Shown: piece after piece, positions 10,721-21,660 of the stretch
Layout of the letters: every line of letters starts with the position of its first letter
Position numbering within the stretch: the first letter of the stretch is position 1
Source of the DNA: Toxonevra muliebris
Lineage: Eukaryota > Arthropoda > Insecta > Diptera > Pallopteridae
Length of the DNA: 64,000 nucleotides
Direction: 5' to 3'
Assembly (NCBI GenBank): GCA_963691655.1
Contig: OY829328.1
Coordinates: 31,887,890 to 31,951,889 of the forward strand
Translations under genes and position numbers: made by a program
Notes under the pieces: generated by a model
Database searches by the model: none
Told to the model about the DNA's origin: nothing
The model's input: only the letters and a program-made list of their open reading frames with translations

Positions 10721-11530
10721 GTAGGCCGAAATTAATGTTAGATATTTGGGAAATGCAGGATTGATCTACTTTTCAATACCTATCTACTGATACCCATGTC
10801 ATGTCTGGCACATATGTACAAGTGCTCCATATGACCACCAGTTCTTCCACCTATTTGCACCCAATATGCAAATTTTCAAACAGCCGTTACTAGTAGACCG
10901 AAATTAATGTTAGATATTTGGGAAATGCAGGATTGATCTACTCCTCAATACCTATCCACTGATACCCATGTCATGTCTGGCACATATGTACAAGTGCTCC
11001 ATATGACCACCAGTTCCTCCACCCAATATGCAAATTTTCAAACAGCCGTTACTAGCAGACCGAAATTAATGTTAGATATTTGGGAAATGCAGGATTGATC
11101 TACTCCTCAATACCTATCTACTGATACCCATGTCATATCTGGCACATATGTAGAAGTGCTCCATATGGCCACCAGTTCCTCCACCCATTTGCACCCAACA
11201 TGCAAATTTTCAAACAGCCGTTACTAGTAGACCGAAATTAATGTTAGATATCTGGGAAATGCAGGATTGATCTACTCCTCAATACCTTTCTACTGATATC
11301 CATGTCATATCTGGCACATTTGTAGAAGTGCTCCATATGGCCACCAGTTCCTCCACCCATTTGCACCCAACATGCAAATTTTCAAACAGCCGTTACTAGT
11401 AGACCGAAATTAATGTTAGATATTTGGGAAATGCAGGATTGATCTACTCCTCAATACCTATCCACTGATACCCATGTGATATCTGGCACATATGTAGAAG
11501 TACTCCATATGACCACCAGATTCCTCCAAC
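10721..11530. repeat. Foldback right arm: five inverted units of about 172 bp
   Basis: The reverse-complement landmark ends at 10798, 10970, 11132, 11304 and 11476. Counted from outside inward the periods are 172, 172, 162 and 172, exactly mirroring the left arm, including the position of the short unit. Confidence 0.95.
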
Positions 11531-11820
11531 TCAGTTTACAAAGTGATATATTTTAGAAATTAATTAAAAATAATCTGAGATAAATATGTGAAATTTGTGT
11601 ATGCAGGATAAAACAGTAGTTCAATACCTATGGAATGGTATGTCTGGTGGTCACAGTCAGTTCTCCAAATGGTCATTAGGATCCGATAGAATATTCTATA
11701 TTCTGCTTAACATTACATTTTTTGGTTAACATTTTTTCTGTTAAGTTAACATAGACATTTTTACATTTTGTGGTTTGTGTATTTGCTAAGTTAGCCACGC
11801 GTGGCTATCTTTACACCGTT

Positions 11821-12046
11821 TAAATCTACCAGATTTATTAATAAATCTAAGCAGATCCTGCGGTGTTAAAGAACTCAGGTGTTCGTCTTTCAATCCTCGA
11901 GTGCCAAATATGCTTAATCTGATCCGACAGAAAGCGGGGCAGACACTAAGAAAAGAGCTTTCACATTCTTCCACCAAACCACAGGAAGCACAGAAGGCAC
12001 TACCTCCCAGGCCAATCATATTCAAATGTTTGGCCCAAGAGACAAA
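11821..12046 (-). pseudogene. Jockey-like LINE ORF2 C-terminus relic
   Basis: The minus-strand frame carries the C-terminal region found after RNase H in Jockey-type LINEs: the CCHC-like spacing in FCASCGLVEECESSFLSVCP and then FCRIRLSIFG, and LLRFINKSGRFK. Equivalent motifs occur in the relics at 30.6, 52.7 and 56.7 kb (CRSC..EEEE..H...CPAL). Upstream residues are already degraded, and downstream the frame is cut by the Foldback insertion, with its remainder at 9540-9614. The reverse transcriptase and endonuclease parts are missing. Confidence 0.8.
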
Positions 12047-13329
12047 TTCATATTACTTATAGTTATTTTCCGATTCTTTGCAGAAAAAAACCTATCTTCA
12101 TGAGCACAGAAAAGATGACGAAGAAATGTTAAAATTTCGATTTCAGTCTTACTTTCCGGGATAATTGCACTCAAGTGAACACGACAGTCTTGCTCAGACC
12201 TTTCATGCTCGTACCCGCCTGAACAGCCACTAAGAGAAAGACCAAAATGTTAATAAACATAATTGTTAATTAAAACTTGTGTGAGTGCAGTTGAGTGCAT
12301 GCAAATGTTTTGCATGTAGCGAATGCAAATGAAAACATCCGTTACATCACTAGTATGCACCTATGGCTGAAGGAGGTATTCAGTTTTGCTTAAGGTGACC
12401 ACCGCTGTTTTCGAATTGTATTTTAGGTTTTTTGGCCTAATACAATATCTAACGAGGAGTTATTCAGTAAAATAAATATAAAGACTCTAAAATGTCAGGA
12501 TCAGAGTCAAAACGACGGCAATTCCACGCTTGACATAATCGGACCTACTGAAATCTGGAGAAGGACGGTAGAACGTTTAGTTAAAATGCCAAGAGATGGA
12601 GCTAAAATTAGCAAAAGAAATGAAAAAGAAGACATAGATGCTAAAATACTCTTCAGGAACCCTAAGTTAAAGCTTTTATTTTTGTGTTTGGATTCATTTG
12701 TGCATTTCATTTATTAGAAATCCTCTTTTAGATTCAGACAATGTGAAGGCCATATCGCTACTTCTTTAACAACTTATCTCGATTTTGGGCAAAATTGAGT
12801 TTTATGCTTACATTGTATAAAATCATCTGAGAATACAGAAAAAAATAACTTCTAGGTGAGTTAGTATGAAAAAAAATTTAGAGCCAGTTTTTCAACCTCG
12901 TATCTCCACTTGAACACGGAAGTTGGTTGAAGAATAGAGGTAGCTATATATAAATGAAAGGCAGTCGTTAACCAGGAAGAGTTATAAAAACATTGAGGCA
13001 CGCTATACAACATGAGTTAAAAAATACAAAACCAATTTGGTGGAAGAGTATTATAGAAGTTCCATGCCCCAAGTTGATTAAAAAAAAAACACGCCGAAAG
13101 TAGGGTCATAATACATGTAGTATTGAAGTGAATTCGTTTATTCGTAATTTCCGTTGATTCAATTACCAGAGCCTTAAAACTACCAAAAACTCTATTTAAA
13201 AATAATAAAAAAAATATGTTAGTTCTTCATATATAACTATATTATTATAAAATTATAAAACATATATATTAATCTATTGTAAATATCATGTATGTAAAAT
13301 GAAATGGGATGAAATATTATGTTTTTTTG
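12047..13329. other. No gene recognised
   Basis: This stretch has no convincing exon. Around 12290-12320 there is a small GCATGCAAATGTTTTGCATG palindrome. The minus frame at 12507-12710 has no recognisable motif. Confidence 0.4.
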
Positions 13330-13560
13330 TAGACTATGAAAATTAAATCTAGTTGTTAATTTTTCAAAGTCTTGACTACTGTTCCATGTATGTGCTTCAT
13401 TAAATAATGTGTAACAGGCTTAAAGAACGTATATGTGTAGTCATCATAACAACAGTGTATATAGAGACGGACAAATCATCAGTGATCTTAGTGATAGTTC
13501 TTAATCTTTCAATATCCTATATAAGCTACTAATATTTGTGAAATATTGCTTAAAATAGTT
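13330..13560. repeat. Interspersed repeat family Y, copy
   Basis: This copy shares ACTATGAAAATTAAAT, TTTTTCAAAGTCTTGACTAC, GGCTTAAAGAACGTATAT and CAGTGATCTTAGTGATAG with 2645-2850. It continues into TTTCAATATCCTATATAAG, the complement of a part of 7590-7630. It is non-coding. Confidence 0.7.
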
Positions 13561-15684
13561 TAGAAGAAAAATATATGAAAACCGCTAAACTAAATTTTAA
13601 TTTTTGTGCATCCGTAAAAATATTCTTATAAGTATATAAGAACACATTCTAAAATAACATCGGCAATGGTTTCGGAGTCAAAAGAATGCTTTTGATTTCA
13701 ACACTCAATAATGGCCCAAAAATCAAAAAATAAACTATTTAATTTGACTGCAAAAAAAATATATATATATCTAATAACACTAGTTTTTTCCCCTGAAATT
13801 TCGATGACATGAACCTTTCCGGTACTACACCGTAAAATTCGATATAGTTGGTCAGCTTAGGTATGCCTGATGGTCGATATGGTGGTGGCACATTATGGAA
13901 CACGTTACGATGCAGCGTTTATCTTATTGCCCTTCAAATGGAGTGCAAACTATTTGTGTAATTTAAACATTCAATATTTGTTTTTTTTTACGTAGTTTTA
14001 GGTGATGTTGCTTGTTGGGACACAACAAAAAAGTGTTGGGATATTTAGAAATTGTTGTTTTTTTAAGTAAAATTTATTAGAGAAAAAGTTTGCCAAGAAT
14101 TGGGATTGAGATAAATAAATATCAAGAAAATATTTGTTATAAGAAAACAAAAATTAAAGTAATATATTCAAGCATATGACTCGAGTTGCATACTTATGAA
14201 CAGTAATCGGCAAGATTGCTAGGAGCATAAAATTCGACTGCAGCTTTTTTAGCAAGAGCTACCTGTTTCTTTTACGCATTGAACGAGATCATAAATATTG
14301 TAAGAAGTGCAATTTAATACATTAGTTATCAATGGCAATGATTTTTAATACATCGTGAGCTACTTGTTATTTATTGAATATCTGCTACTGATAAAACTTG
14401 GTCAATCGTGATATACATATACTATAGATTTGCTGTAACACATCAACTTCGGTTAGAATAACCTAGTTATTTATATGGTAATTTTTCCATCACATTTATT
14501 TCTGAAAAACGGGTAACCCCTTTTCTGCTCTGTTGAGTTTTGGCCTGAATCAACTTTTATAGGATTATACACAGTCATTTAAATTTTTTTACTATTTCAA
14601 CTCAGCTAATTGGAACCTTTTTGTGTTTCCGACACATAAATCATATGAGAAGTTGGCAAACAAAATAACAGGAGAACCGGACAGGCCTAAAACTTAAACA
14701 GACACTTTCATTAAATTTTTTAGTTTTTTTTTTTAAGTAAAACTTCTTGAGATTTTTTTGCTTTAGGAGTAAAACTAAAATGTTACATTTAATTTTATTC
14801 AATCCTAAAAGTATGCACAAGTTTTTCGTTGTAGATTAATATATTTGCTCCTTCGTGTCGATTTTTCCATCGAGTTTTGTTTCCATTTTTACATTGAGTC
14901 CAAATGGAAAAAGGAAGAGAATAACGAATGAATATTTATAGCATTGGGTTACAAAAAACAAAGTTACAGATGATGCAATTGCAAAAATTAAATTTTTCTT
15001 GCAAATTTCATTTTCCGGTAGGTTTTACTTCCAAAAAAGTAAAAAATTTGTTTTTTTTTTTCAGGATGCAGTTTTATTTTGTAATATGTTTTCTACAAAT
15101 TTTTCATACGACGCTTCTACCATCGACGAACAGATAAACCAGGAAAAATATTTTTTGCATTCTGACATGTATGTATAAGCATACTTATGACCTCAATATT
15201 GAAACGGGTGATAGTGAAAGTCTTCTGATACATTTCTGACTACTTTTCCTTTGCATACAAAGTTTGTATAAGATTAAAATTAAAAAAAAAAAACAATAGC
15301 ACTTACAATCAAACTCAACAAAAATATTTATTATTTTTTCCTTTAAAACAAAGTACATTTCTGGTGCTCCATTACAACACAAAAATAAACAAAAGTACAA
15401 AATCTACTCCACTCATTGGAAGTTCACTTCATTTTTCGAGTTTTCTACTAAAAATCGCTCCTTTAATGCCACATTTTGTCAATATTTTCTGAAAACTTTG
15501 CTAGTTTTTTTGCAGCTCTCATAGGGAATTTTAATTTGCATCAATAAGGTCGAATTTGTAACGAATAAATCGAAAAGGGTTTGAATTTTTTGTAATAGAA
15601 TATTCACATTCTAGAAAATTGAAAAAATGTTTTGTTTAACTTTGCCTAATAACAAAAATTTAATTATAACCTACTGCTTATAAT
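13561..15684. other. AT-rich sequence, no gene recognised
   Basis: No exon, RNA gene, inverted repeat of note or known protein fragment could be supported. The frames at 14928-15137 and 15185-15400 are phenylalanine/lysine-rich chance readings. Confidence 0.45.
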
Positions 15685-16090
15685 TCGACAGGTAGTAGAA
15701 TCGTTTATTTCTAATCATTATTTTCTATTTTTTACCCCAATTTTCAAAACAAAAAAAAAACAACGCGATTTTTGAAAAAAATTGTTTAGAAGAGTGGCAT
15801 TTTGTTGTTTTTTAATGAAAATGTTTAAATCTACTACCGGCCAGGATGACAAGCCTACAAAACAATATCTATTTAATATTTTTAAGATGACTTCAAGTAC
15901 CGTAATCACCCGGGCCAGCCACACTAAAAAAATATCGTAAAACAAACTCCAAAAAAAAAAGAAGAAGAAATGTTAATAATGTCAATAACATATAAAAAAA
16001 TTCAAATGATTGTATTTTATTTTGTAAAAATAAAATATTCCCGAAATAACCTTAAAAATTAGGCCGGAACAACCAGACTACATCCTTAAA
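15685..16090. repeat. Interspersed repeat family W, copy 1
   Basis: Long stretches match 46935-47370 in the same order and orientation, for example CATTTTGTT followed by AAAATGTTTAAATCTA, TTCAAGTACCGTA, CGGGCCAGCCACAC and GATTGTATTTTATTTTGT. Poly-A and poly-T runs vary in length between copies. No coding content or terminal repeats were recognised. Confidence 0.75.
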
Positions 16091-16304
16091 AAAGTACTCA
16101 TTCGGAAAAAAAATATATATGTGCAATCGTGTGCAAAAAAATAAAAGTTTGTCCGTGAAGGTTAAATGCATATCTAATGTTTAAAAAGCAATTGGGTTAG
16201 GGGGCAGATGTTTGCTACTCTACCAAAGTTAAAAAAAATCAAAAAAACAAGCTTTACTTAAGACATATTTTTTGAATTAAAAAACAAAAAACCACAGAGC
16301 TTAT

Positions 16305-17419
16305 CAGGCATGTTCCAGAATTCACTTTCGAATGAAAGTGAATTGAAATCACATCAATTTTACTATTTGGTGTTCTAGAATTCATTTTGTGAAATGAAAT
16401 CATTAGCATTTCACTCGTTGGTGCTCTACGATTCACTTTTACTTTTTTTTTCTTATTCGTTGTTAAAAGTGAATTTCGAACGAATTCGCATGTTCTAGAA
16501 ACCGAATTCACCAAAAAATAAGTGATTTGAATTTATTTTAGTCGCAACAAATGAAATAGAGCAGTCGGCGCAAAAATGTAAGTAAATTTAATAAAAAAAA
16601 AGAGCCAAGTATAAAAAATATGAATGAAAATAAAAATTCCAAGGCGAAAGCATAAGCACTCCTTCCAGGATGCCGTATTCCTCAAGTTTATGAAGAAGCA
16701 TCAAGACATCTTCTTGAGAAAGTATGTCCTCGACAACCTGTCTGATTGCTCGGCTGTCAGTCCAAAGAATTTTCTAGAGTACCTAAACTCCACGGTGTGG
16801 GTAAGAGCCCAGCTGGGATAGTAAGAGTCCCGCTTTAATTCTAGTTCGGTGAGAAAGTGGTTTCAACACGGCGCTATAACGCTAATTCTGACTCACAGTG
16901 GGTCTGCTGTGGATCAGCTTTCTTAACCAACCAAAAGTAGAAATACTATGTGATTGGAAAAAGGTAATTTTATACATATATTTTTGTATGCATTTTTCTA
17001 ATCAATAGGTTTGGATAGATTGGAAGGCAAATATTAGGAAGAAAGTAGCGCACAACAACTCCAAGGCTAGAGCGTCCGGCGGCGGCTTCTTCAATAAGTT
17101 CGTTTTGCCTTCCACAGAAGAGTCAATTGCTCAAATATTTGGAATTTACACGGTAATTGAAGGTGTAACAGGCACTGCACACTTTTGAAAATGTAGACAG
17201 CACAAGCTCCGATGAGGAAATGCCGTCCACCTCGATAGCTGCTGTGGACGCTACTGCTTCTTTTGCTGTCCCTAGTACCACCGCCTCTTCCACTGGCGGC
17301 ACTTCCACGGCCGCCAACGCTGCCGCTGTTAATGTTCACCTTTTAATTTTTACACTAGCATATTGGTTTTTTGCTTCAATATTTAGCGCATTTACAATTA
17401 AAGCATTAATACACTCATA
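16305..17419 (+). mobile_element. Myb/SANT-encoding DNA transposon, copy A (left part)
   Basis: It starts CAGGCATGTTCCAGAATTCA, the same terminus as copy B at 18585-19777. Subterminal repeats of GTGAATTC and GGTGTTCTAGAA follow. It carries a degraded gene, described separately. The element is interrupted after 17419 by an insertion; its right part resumes at 19863. No DDE transposase is present. Elements of the Harbinger class carry a Myb/SANT accessory gene, which is the best family guess. Confidence 0.75.
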
Positions 17420-17420
17420 G
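16624..17420 (+). pseudogene. Myb/SANT-like DNA-binding protein relic, copy A
   Basis: Exon 1 begins at an ATG at 16624 and reads KHSFQDAVFLKFMKKHQDIF, matching copy B (FLNFMKKHQDNFLRKY), with a stop at 16818. Further on, the frame ending CDWKK is followed by a GT-AG intron of about 46 bases (donor AAAAAG/GTAATT, acceptor CAATAG/GTTTGG), then VWIDWKANIRKKVAHNNSKA. W-spaced motifs of this sort (W...W..WK) are characteristic of the Myb/SANT-like domain of transposon-associated proteins. The C-terminal part contains DSTSSDEEMPSTS and an Ala/Thr/Ser-rich tail, ending in a stop at 17418-17420. The stop after exon 1 and the frame changes between 16790 and 16950 make this a pseudogene, unless that stretch is another intron. 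Confidence 0.7.
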
Positions 17421-17439
17421 TAATAAATATACTTCCAGT

Positions 17440-17860
17440 CACAAAGTGCGATTTATTTGTAAGATTTTTATTTATTCCATTCTTTATATTTTATTCTATT
17501 CTATTGGTTTTAGAGCTCATAAGATTTCTTAGCTCTAATGTTGATATTTCCTTCTCATTCTTTTTTATTTCTGCTCGTAATTAATTTAAACTGGAAATCT
17601 GACTGCCACGTGAAAAAATCTGATTAAAAAAAACACTTCAAAGATTTTCCATGGGTTTCAAGTCCAGGCTTGAAGTGGGTTACTTCATTATTTCAAAATT
17701 TTTCTACTTGAAACATTCAGCTGATTGATAGATAAAAATATAATCTTATTGAATGTTATGCTGCACTTATTAATTTTAACATGAACATTGAAAAGCATCT
17801 CTTCCAGAAGAGGTAGATAGTCATGGGAGTTCATTTTACTTCTGATGAAAGATGTCAATA
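17440..17860. repeat. Interspersed repeat family Z, copy 1
   Basis: The segments AAGATTTCTTAGCTC, GGGTTACTTCATTATTTCAA, TTGAATGTTATG and GATGAAAGATGT recur in inverted orientation at 29915-29660 and 28840-28800. That other copy runs on into a LINE-like endonuclease fragment, so family Z may be part of a non-LTR retrotransposon. Confidence 0.65.
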
Positions 17861-18584
17861 TTTTGTTTGAGGAACAAATCGTGTCATCAGTCTACCGGAA
17901 CAGTCAGTCAGGAACATCTAATGTGAACGTTTTTCGTTTCCAAAAATAATCTTTTCGCATTGACCGGTCCATTACAAATGTGATGTTGCAAATTCGAAAC
18001 ATGCCTTTTTGTGATGAGTGTTTAGGGGAAGCTAACCCTTATTGTATGATGTAAGATTATGCAAAATGTTTCCAATACATCTTGTGAAAATATTTAAATC
18101 CAAATCACTACGAATTTCAGATATAATAAGTTTTTTTAAGGCTCGTAGCTTTGACAATCTCCGGTTTTTTCAGTGTAATCATGAATCTAAGTCGTCCAAG
18201 CCGCTTTATTTTGGCATATATTAACTTCTTTTTTTACGTTTTCCACGCCTACATATGATATGTTAATACTTCATGCAATTTTGTGACTGACTATAAGGCA
18301 TTATTTTGGCAATTTCTTCCGCAGAAAATGGTAACCATGCCCCATTTTTCTTTACAATGACTTACAAGTAAAATTTTTCTAATAACTTGTGGCGGAATGT
18401 TGTGCAATGTCTACAATGCGTTGTCCGTAAAATTTGGTAAAGTAAAGCTTATAAATATCACGATTGCATCATTTAGAAGCATAATTATTTTTTTCTAGTT
18501 AAACATTTAAATTCAAATTAAATCGAGACAAGGACATTAAGAAATGAAATATTTTTGCATTAATACGTCGCAGTACAAGATATA
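17861..18584. other. Degenerate sequence inside the insertion, no gene named
   Basis: Minus-strand fragments without long stop-free runs are present but no family was recognised. It may be the continuation of family Z. Confidence 0.35.
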
Positions 18585-19777
18585 CAGGCATGTTCCAGAA
18601 TCCGAGTGAAAGTGAATTCGAAAGTGAATTTGAAATCGAGTGAAATTGTTTTTGGTGTTCTAGAAACCGAGTGAATTCATATTCACTATTTTTTTTTAAC
18701 TCGCTGTAATGTTTGCAACTCGCTGTAATTTTCAATCAGCTAATTGTTGGCGCAAGGAAAAAAACAAAACAAGTTGTGAAAATTTAAAAATATTAATGCT
18801 TCAATATTCAACGCATATATTAAATATTGAAGCCAAAAACCAATATGCTAGCCTTAAAATTAAAAGGCGAGCATTAACAGCGGCAGCGTGGAAGTGCCGG
18901 CAGTGTAAGAGGCGGCGGTGCTAGAGGCAGCAAAAGAAGTAGCAGCGACCACAGCAGCTATCGAACTGGACGGCATTTTCTCAGCTTGTGCTGTCTACAT
19001 TTTCAAAAGTGGAAGGGGGACCAAAGTGTGCAGTGCCTGTTACACCTTCGCTATTTTCTTCCTAATATTTGTTTTCTAATTTATCCAAACCTATTGATGT
19101 GTTTTATTACAAAAATTCATACAAAAATATATCTGTATAAAATTATCTTTTTCCAATCAGATACATTTCCGTTTTTAATTGTCGCCAGTGTTTCTACTTT
19201 TGGTTGGGTGGGTTGGTTAAGGAGGCTAACCCACAGCAGACCCACTGTGAGTCAGAAAGAGCGCTATAGCGCCGTTTTGAAACCACTTTCTCACTGAACT
19301 AGAATTAAAGTTGGACTCGTACTATCCCAGCTGGGCTCTTACCCACCTCGTGAAGTTTAGGTAATCTTGCAATTTCTTTGAAGTGACTGCTGAGCAATCG
19401 GACAATCGGAGGAAATACTTTCTCAAAAAGTTGTCTTGATGCTTCTTCATAAAATTGAGGAATAAGATACCCTGGATGGAGTTCTTATGCTTTCGCCATG
19501 AAATTTTTATTTTCATTAAAAATGTTTATACTTGATTAATTTTTTATTAAATTTACTAACATTTTTGGGCCAATTGCTTTATTTCACTTGTTGCTGCTAA
19601 AGTGAATTCAAATCACTTTTTTTTTTGGTGAATTCGGTTTCTAGAACACGCGAATTCGTTCGAAATTCACTTTTAACAACGAGTAAGAAAATAAAAGTGA
19701 ATTCTAGAACACCAAATAGTGAAATTGATGTGATTTCAATTCACTTTCACTCGGAAGTGAATTCTGGAACATGCCTG
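18585..19777 (-). mobile_element. Myb/SANT-encoding DNA transposon, copy B
   Basis: Both ends are present: CAGGCATGTTCCAGAATCCG at the left and its near complement ending TTCTGGAACATGCCTG at the right. The flanks share ATATA (18580-18584 and 19778-19782), so the target duplication is 3-5 bp and cannot be fixed. It lies in the opposite orientation to copy A, with the same subterminal GTGAATTC and CTAGAACACCAAA repeats. It is 1193 bp long and carries a degraded Myb/SANT-like gene but no transposase. Confidence 0.8.
18885..19516 (-). pseudogene. Myb/SANT-like DNA-binding protein relic, copy B
   Basis: The minus-strand frame opens with an ATG at 19516 and reads FLNFMKKHQDNFLRKYF, parallel to copy A, ending in WVRAQLG and a stop at 19322. 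The second exon follows a recognisable SDWKK and the same intron, though the donor is now AAAAAG/ATAATT and so mutated. The region from KANIRKK to IAQIFG of copy A is deleted here. The acidic DSTSS segment and the Ala-rich tail can still be followed to about 18885. It is non-functional by frameshift, deletion and donor loss. Confidence 0.7.
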
Positions 19778-19862
19778 ATATACAAATCAATTAACAAAAC
19801 CTTTAATTTGTTGTAATAGTGAATTTTCACTGAATATTTTATAGTGGAAGTATATTTATTAC

Positions 19863-20012
19863 CATGGGTGTATTTTTAAAATTTTCACAACTTGTTTAGT
19901 TTTTTTCCTTACGCCAACAATCAGCTGATTGAAAATTACAGCGAGTTGCAAACATTACAACGAGTTAAAAAAATAGTGAATATGAATTCACTCGGTTTCG
20001 AGAACACCAAAC
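19863..20012 (+). mobile_element. Myb/SANT element A, right part
   Basis: AAATTTTCACAACTTGT, CGCCAACAATCAGCTGATTG, CAGCGAGTTGCAAACATTAC and GAATTCACTCGGTTTC match, in order, the right end of copy B read on its coding strand. The final CAGGCATG terminus is absent: homology ends near GAGAACACCAAACA. Confidence 0.7.
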
Positions 20013-21155
20013 AATACTTCAGCTTATTGCCAACCAACGAGCTACTTAATTAAAAAATTTTACTTTCAATGACTTTAGCCACATAGGACCAACAAAATTG
20101 TTCAAATTCTTAGTTAAGATGTATTTTCAATAAATGGGAACTATTTTTTTCCTGATTCGCAGAATTGAATTTTTTCCAGCTAGCTTGTTCTACTCGAAAC
20201 ACTGTGGATCGGTTTGATTGAAGTCGCAATATTTAGATCGTTTTTATCATTTAAATCGGTACTGCTGTCAATGATCGTCATTAATGTTATTGACATAGAA
20301 AATAAAACCATCCTAATCCAGTTATTGCAATTAAATTTTTTTTTTCGTTTACATTGTGATTGCAGGATCTGAAAAGCTTTAAAAAGATATGTTTAAGCAA
20401 ACTAATTTCAACTTTAATATTAATGTATATTTTCGTGTTTAAGTAACCAAAGTAGGGTTGGGTAACTATTACGCTAACATTGCTTTCAGTATTTAATACA
20501 ATACAGTATGCAATTACACAATTGAGTCTGACTATACAACAACAATTATTTTGCTTGTACAAAGTCAAATTAAAGTTGCCAACCGTCCTTACCTACACCA
20601 ATATATTCAGACAGGTATAGTTAATATGCCCCTTACCCCCAAAGAGATATTATAATTTTTAGCGTATTTATTTGGTTTGAAAAGGTTTTTTGAATGGTCG
20701 CATGTGGGTAATGACGAGCATGAGGGTCATTAAATTTAATACATATCACGTGCCACAACAAACAAACAGCAAAAGGATTCATTCATATATGATTACGAGG
20801 GTTATAGGTAAAACTTTATATCTATACTTAAATTAGATTGTTGTATACATATAATATAATAATTGAATGTAAAACAAGAAAATTGTTGTGACCATTAATA
20901 AAATATAAGAATTCATTAATAAACTTAAATATGTAAATCGATTGATACAAATAGAGAGTAGACTTCCTGAACCAATTTACTAATTTTCAAGATTTTTAAC
21001 AATTAGCTATCCATAAATTTTCTACTACATGTTATAATAAAAAATTATTTTTAAACTATTTCAGAAATACAGAGCTAACTAATCACTGAATTGTATGTTA
21101 ATATTTTTATGTCAACTATTGTCTTAACCCATTTTGAACAGATTTTGAAAATTTT
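20013..21155. other. AT-rich sequence, no gene recognised
   Basis: No exon or repeat could be supported. The minus frame at 20287-20568 lacks any motif. Confidence 0.45.
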
Positions 21156-21159
21156 TAAA

Positions 21160-21440
21160 AAGTTGGTAGTGCACTAGAGTTTTATCCGGAAGGATCGGGT
21201 TCGATTCCCGTCCTGGTCTGGTGGTTTATGCTCATAACCTTCTTATTTTCACTATCGATATGAAGTGCATAGTAATTATAAGAAAGTGTATAAGTACACA
21301 TATTGGTAGGTAAAGGCAAAACCTCCAAGCTGATAAAAAATTGCCACCACCGTTTGGAATCAGCGTTAAACTGTAGGTCTAACTACGTGGTATCACAATG
21401 AACCATTCAGGCATAAGAGTGTCTCCAGACAACCACTCCA
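21160..21440 (+). mobile_element. tRNA-derived SINE with LINE-like tail
   Basis: The head has GTTGGTAGTGCACTAG, resembling an A box, and GGGTTCGATTCCCGTC, which fits the RNA polymerase III B box (GGTTCGANNCC). The tail from about 21365 (GTGGTATCACAATGAACCAT, then AGTGTGTCT-like and CAACCACTC) resembles the 3' tails of the Jockey-like LINEs at 30.5 and 52.9 kb. This is the usual arrangement of a SINE that borrows the 3' end of a partner LINE. No clear flanking duplication was found. Confidence 0.65.
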
Positions 21441-21461
21441 AATTAACTAACTAATTTCTAT

Positions 21462-21660
21462 ACAGTGGCTTACTAAATCGTTCATAAAACAGAAAAATTT
21501 TTAGACACCAAGAATAGCCAAGAATGTTGAAAAATTTAAAAGTAACAGCATAAGTTTCTACGCATGCAGATGAGCAGGAAAGTGTCAAAAGTGTCTCAAA
21601 AGCTCCGAAATTTTGCTAATTTTTTAAATTTGCCGCAAGATGTTCAAGTTCAGAAATTTC
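21462..21660. repeat. Interspersed repeat family X, partial copy
   Basis: AATAGCCAAGAATGTTGAA followed by AAAAGTAACAGC, and further GCCGCAAGATGTTCAA, match the foldback at 47930-48564 and segments at 27.4 and 43.6 kb. The left terminus CAGTGGCTTACTAAATCGTT is a decayed version of AGTGACTCACAAAACTGAT. Confidence 0.5.

Larger units (their letters stand above)
9615..11820. mobile_element. Foldback (FB/Galileo-like) element with long repeat arms
   Basis: The ends are AACGGTGTGAAGATAGCC and its near complement GGCTATCTTTACACCGTT. TAAATCTAC flanks both sides (9606-9614 and 11821-11829), a 9-bp target duplication as known for Drosophila Foldback elements of the P superfamily. Each arm has a unique outer part (about 270 bp left, 340 bp right) and five units of a 172-bp repeat; the arms are inverted to each other around an unpaired centre at about 10644-10720. 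The right outer part is about 70 bp longer than the left. No transposase or other protein frame lies inside, so it is non-autonomous. It lies within the RNase H end of a LINE relic. Confidence 0.92.
17420..19862. mobile_element. Insertion splitting Myb/SANT element A
   Basis: It is bounded by GTAATAAATATACTTCCA at 17420-17437 and the exact reverse complement at 19845-19862. Removing it joins GCATTAATACACTCATA to CATGGGTGTATTTTTAAA, close to the uninterrupted order in copy B (GCATTAATATTTTTAAATTT). A clear target duplication was not found. Its left part (17440-17860) belongs to family Z, and copy B of the Myb/SANT element lies inside it in the opposite orientation. Confidence 0.65.

Noticed and set aside
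9888..11480. Regular repeats considered as a CRISPR-like array or a satellite
   Set aside because: The units are 172 bp with no unique spacers, arranged as two inverted arrays between terminal repeats with a target duplication, which is a Foldback element in a eukaryotic genome.
17220..17420. Independent small gene with an Ala/Ser/Thr-rich protein
   Set aside because: It is the in-frame C-terminal continuation of the Myb/SANT-like second exon in a transposon.
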